A stretch of DNA of 64,000 bases from VRUE01 sp963718775 (lineage in GTDB: Bacteria; Actinomycetota; Thermoleophilia; Solirubrobacterales; 70-9), in assembly GCA_963718775.1 (NCBI GenBank), contig OY970377.1, positions 1,798,001 to 1,862,000 on the forward strand, in the 5' to 3' direction. Position 1 is the stretch's first letter. Each line of letters begins with the position of its first letter. Of this stretch, positions 61,652 through 64,000 are shown in pieces. Both the position numbers and the translations under genes were made by a program. The notes beneath the pieces are model-generated. The model was not told the DNA's origin and did no database searches. It saw only the letters and a program-made list of their open reading frames with translations.

Positions 61652-62707
61652 TCAGCCGAGGGCCATGCGCAGCGCGCCGCAGACCTCGAGCATCGCGGCG
61701 TGGGCATTGGGGCAGATCGCGGTCAGGTTGGCGAAGCCGTGGATCAGCCCGGGGTGGCGCCGCAGCGCCACCTGCGTGCCCGCCTCGCGCATCCGCGCCG
61801 CGTAGATCTCTCCCTCGTCGCGCAGCGGGTCGAAGCCCGCGGTGGTGACGTAGGCAGGCGGCAGGCCGGAGAGGTCGGGCGCCCGCATCATCGAGATCCT
61901 CGGGTCCTCGGGATCGCAGCCATCGGGGATGTAGTGCCCTTCGAACCAGTCCATGTCGTTACGGGTCAGCAGGAAGCCCTCGGCGAAGGTCTCGCGCGAG
62001 GCGTGCCCGCCGATCGAGTCGGTGACGGGGTAGAGCAGCAGCTGCATCGCCGGCCGCGGGCCGTCGCCGCGGGTCTGCAGGCAGACCGCCGCCGAGAGAT
62101 TGCCACCCGCGCTGTCGCCGGCGACAGCTATCCGCGCCGGGTCGATGCCGAGCTCATCCGCCTGCCCGGCCGCCCAGGTGAAAGCCGCGACCGCGTCTTC
62201 GACGGGAGCCGGGAAGGGATGCTCCGGCGCCAGCCGGTAGCCGACGGAGAGAACGCGGCAGCCGCTGTGCTTGGCGAGGAAGCGACAGAGGCCGTCGTGG
62301 GTCTCGAGATCGCCGATCACCCAGCCGCCGCCGTGGTAGTAGACCAGCAGCGGTTGCGGAGGTCGCGGCGCGCCGAGCGCTACGTAGAGCCGCGCCGGGA
62401 TCTCGCCGGCCGGGCCGGGGATGGCCAGGTCCTCGACCCGCGCCATCGGCTGCGGTGGGCCGCAGACCACCGGCACGCCCTCGAGGTTCTCCGCCCGCGC
62501 CTGCTCGACCGTGCGTCCCTCGACCAGCGAGGTCTCTCCTGTCCGCTTGGCCAGCTGCAGCAGTGTGTGGATGTCCGGGGCGAGCTCCTGTCCGTCGAGC
62601 CGCGGCGGCTGGCCGAAGAGTCGCCGCTGCAAACGCGGCGACAGACGCCCGCAGAGGGTGCGCACGATCCGGTGCTCCATCTGTGGTGAAAGTCGCGGCG
62701 CCGCCAT
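61652..62707 (-). CDS. HSL-family alpha/beta hydrolase (esterase/lipase)
   Basis: 351 residues from ATG 62707 (MAAPRLSPQMEHRIVRTLCG). Oxyanion-hole motif YYHGGGWVIGD, nucleophile GDSAGGNLSAAV, acid in AGFDPLRDEG and His in PGLIHGFANL: a complete hormone-sensitive-lipase-type triad. Hydrolyses short to medium acyl esters. Transcribed toward the csoR operon with its stop near the hairpin. No signal peptide; the frame is open upstream to 62833 but that part is not conserved-looking. Confidence 0.88.
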   Translation of the reverse strand: MAAPRLSPQMEHRIVRTLCGRLSPRLQRRLFGQPPRLDGQELAPDIHTLLQLAKRTGETSLVEGRTVEQARAENLEGVPVVCGPPQPMARVEDLAIPGPAGEIPARLYVALGAPRPPQPLLVYYHGGGWVIGDLETHDGLCRFLAKHSGCRVLSVGYRLAPEHPFPAPVEDAVAAFTWAAGQADELGIDPARIAVAGDSAGGNLSAAVCLQTRGDGPRPAMQLLLYPVTDSIGGHASRETFAEGFLLTRNDMDWFEGHYIPDGCDPEDPRISMMRAPDLSGLPPAYVTTAGFDPLRDEGEIYAARMREAGTQVALRRHPGLIHGFANLTAICPNAHAAMLEVCGALRMALG

Positions 62708-62802
62708 GACGGCCAAAAGGCTATGCGATGAATGGGCCTGAGCGGTTTTTCGTCCCCGGCCCCAACCGGGGAGAGTTCTCGATACCCCGCCCTTGTACTG
62801 GC

Positions 62803-63006
62803 ATGACAAATCGCTTGAGGTTGACGATTGCAATGTTCATCGCCACGGCCGGCCTTCTGACAACGGGCGCCAGGGCTTCCGATCAAGAGGTTCCACGGCT
62901 TGACTGCACGCACCCCGGGAGCCTGCGGTTGGTGCGCTTCGAGGATGGCTCCGCTCAGCTGCGTTGTGGGCCTCGTCTACTCGCCCGGGTTTCTGCGCCT
63001 GGCTGA
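62803..63006 (+). CDS. Small secreted protein
   Basis: 67 residues from ATG 62803. Clear signal peptide (MTNRLRLTIAMFIATAGLLT, cleavage likely after ARA), mature part about 42 residues with two cysteines (LDCTHPGSLRLVRFEDG; QLRCGPRLL). No family recognised. Followed by another small secreted protein. Confidence 0.55.
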   Translation: MTNRLRLTIAMFIATAGLLTTGARASDQEVPRLDCTHPGSLRLVRFEDGSAQLRCGPRLLARVSAPG

Positions 63007-63054
63007 GGCATATGCTTCCCGGGATCTGAGTAATTACGACTTCGGGAGGAAACT

Positions 63055-63282
63055 TTGCAGGCTGCAATCCGTCGTTTTCGCCTTGCTGCGCCGGTTCTGG
63101 CCGTGACCCTGTTCGTCCTTGCCTGTGTGGCTCAGCCCGCGCTCGCATTTCGTGATCGGGATTGCTCTGACTTCAGCAGCCAGGCGCAGGCACAGCGCTT
63201 CTTCAAGAAGCACAACCCGAGTCGAGACCCCCACCGTCTCGATGGCGACAACGACGGCATTGCCTGCGAGGCGCTCTACTAG
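63055..63282 (+). CDS. Secreted excalibur calcium-binding domain protein
   Basis: 75 residues; TTG 63055 preceded by GGGAGGA. Signal peptide (LAAPVLAVTLFVLACVAQPA, then LAF), then a single excalibur domain: CSDFSSQAQAQRFFKKHNPS and DGDNDGIACEALY with the DxDxDGxxC loop. Extracellular, calcium-binding by family; role unknown. Confidence 0.8.
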   Translation: MQAAIRRFRLAAPVLAVTLFVLACVAQPALAFRDRDCSDFSSQAQAQRFFKKHNPSRDPHRLDGDNDGIACEALY

Positions 63283-63323
63283 TAGTCCGTCCGGCGCAGT
63301 CAGCTGCGAGACGTATCTCACAT

Positions 63324-63349
63324 GGCTACTGGCCAGCTGGCCAGTAGCC
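63324..63349. promoter_or_regulatory. Perfect 26-bp dyad upstream of the P450 gene
   Basis: Centred on GGCCAGCTGGCC with no loop, arms of 13 nt each (starts GGCTACTGGCCAG). It ends 17 nt before the P450 start codon, where a repressor would block the promoter or early elongation. No regulator gene is inside the window next to it. Confidence 0.65.
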
Positions 63350-63366
63350 TGCTGAAGTAGAGGCGC

Positions 63367-64000
63367 ATGGAGGCAGCTACGACAACCGCTCCGCGGCCGG
63401 CAACCCGGCCGTCCGAGCGACGGCTGCCGCCCAGCCCGCCGCTACCACGCCCGGTCCAGACGGCGATCTGGTCCCGGCAGGCGAGGCGGATGCTTTACGC
63501 CTGCCAGGACCGTTACGGCGACATGTTCACGGTTCGCATCGCCTACGAAGGCACCTGGGTGATGCTGGCCGATCCGGAGGCGATCAAGCAGGTCTTCACG
63601 GGCGATCCACGCGTCTTCCACGCCGGCGAGGGCAACGAAATACTCGCCCCTCTGCTCGGCCGCAACTCGCTCCTCGTCCTCGACGAGAAGCGCCACATGA
63701 GCCAGCGCCGCCTGTTGCTGCCGCCCTTCCACGGCGAACGCATGCAGGGCTACGCGCAGATCATGGGCGAGATCGCAGAACGCGAGATCGACAGCTGGCC
63801 TACCGGGACGCCCTACAAGCTGCGGCCACGGATGCAGGCGCTGACCCTAGAGATCATCCTGCGCACGGTATTCGGCGTCGACGGGGCCGAGGCCGGCAAG
63901 CTCGCCGACCTGCGCGAGTCGCTACGCGGCTTCCTCGACATGACTACCAACCCCCGCTTTCTGCTGCCGCTGCTCGTCGTCGGGCCGAAGCGGGTGCGCG
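63367..64000 (+). CDS. Cytochrome P450, 3' end outside window
   Basis: 211 residues in the window from ATG 63367 (MEAATTTAPRPATRPSERRL), after AGAGG. Recognisable N-terminal P450 parts: Pro-rich start (LPPSPPLPRP), YACQDRYGDMFTVRIAYEGT, DPEAIKQVFTGDPRVFHAGE, and the C-helix region DEKRHMSQRRLLLPPFHGER. The heme-binding Cys loop lies beyond base 64000. Soluble; the short N-terminus has no membrane anchor. Likely a CYP of the bacterial CYP110/CYP135/138-like type by look; substrate unknown. Confidence 0.85.
   Translation, partial: MEAATTTAPRPATRPSERRLPPSPPLPRPVQTAIWSRQARRMLYACQDRYGDMFTVRIAYEGTWVMLADPEAIKQVFTGDPRVFHAGEGNEILAPLLGRNSLLVLDEKRHMSQRRLLLPPFHGERMQGYAQIMGEIAEREIDSWPTGTPYKLRPRMQALTLEIILRTVFGVDGAEAGKLADLRESLRGFLDMTTNPRFLLPLLVVGPKRVR

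Overview
The window is high-GC DNA from an actinomycete, most likely class Thermoleophilia (Solirubrobacterales or close relatives). This rests on recognised family content: a fused 2-oxoglutarate dehydrogenase, a 14-gene nuo cluster, a decaprenyl-phosphate phosphoribosyltransferase, and two secreted repeat proteins whose N-termini (TYANVMSSIAVFL) I associate with that class. No rRNA, tRNA, CRISPR array, prophage or insertion sequence was recognised. The placement is inference; no database was searched.

Layout. 1-9.1 kb: the 5' part of kgd, a two-domain fatty acyl-CoA reductase, an AGPS-like flavoenzyme, a UbiA-type prenyltransferase and three small unknown proteins. 9.3-17.0 kb: citrate synthase, a PfkB kinase, a quinone oxidoreductase, a DEAD-box helicase, a histidine kinase/response regulator pair and an APH-fold kinase. 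17.2-18.9 kb: two paralogous repeat-rich secreted proteins with a shared upstream dyad. 19-25.6 kb: acyl-CoA dehydrogenase, RibD-like reductase, sulfotransferase, flippase-like membrane protein, a CrtA-like oxygenase divergent from a TetR regulator, and a membrane-anchored protein with a decayed partial copy. 26-33 kb: zinc-ribbon protein, CBS protein, membrane protein, ThyX-like protein, VOC protein, AEC transporter and acyl-CoA ligase, nearly all broken by frameshifts. 33.1-48.1 kb: the complete complex I operon nuoA-N on the minus strand. 48.2-57.3 kb: small membrane proteins, KTSC protein, a decayed Ddn-like gene, a MazEF pair, flavin reductase, lipoprotein cytochrome c, SerS, response regulator, MsrB, thioesterase, MFS transporter, HAD phosphatase. 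57.4-64 kb: an ABC exporter, a CsoR/DUF4396 operon with its operator, an esterase, two small secreted proteins and the start of a cytochrome P450.

The outstanding signal is a population of more than 20 inverted-repeat (hairpin) elements in 64 kb. Several fall into families in which the centre of the hairpin is conserved between loci while the outer arms differ from locus to locus but remain perfectly or nearly perfectly complementary within each locus. They lie between convergent, codirectional and divergent genes, so they cannot all be terminators; often a gene's stop codon sits inside an arm. Others lie in frame inside coding sequences. An 87-bp element bounded by CCGCGG occurs at 83/87 identity in both kgd and nuoC, in opposite orientations, adding 29 codons to each. 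NuoG carries three such insertions and the AGPS-like enzyme one. This resembles the coding-region palindromic elements known from Rickettsia, but I do not recognise these families.

Between about 26.4 and 38.75 kb nearly every gene has one or more single-base frameshifts while all motifs stay conserved across frames. This looks like a stretch of poor sequence rather than true gene decay, so spans there are given for the whole gene with approximate shift points.
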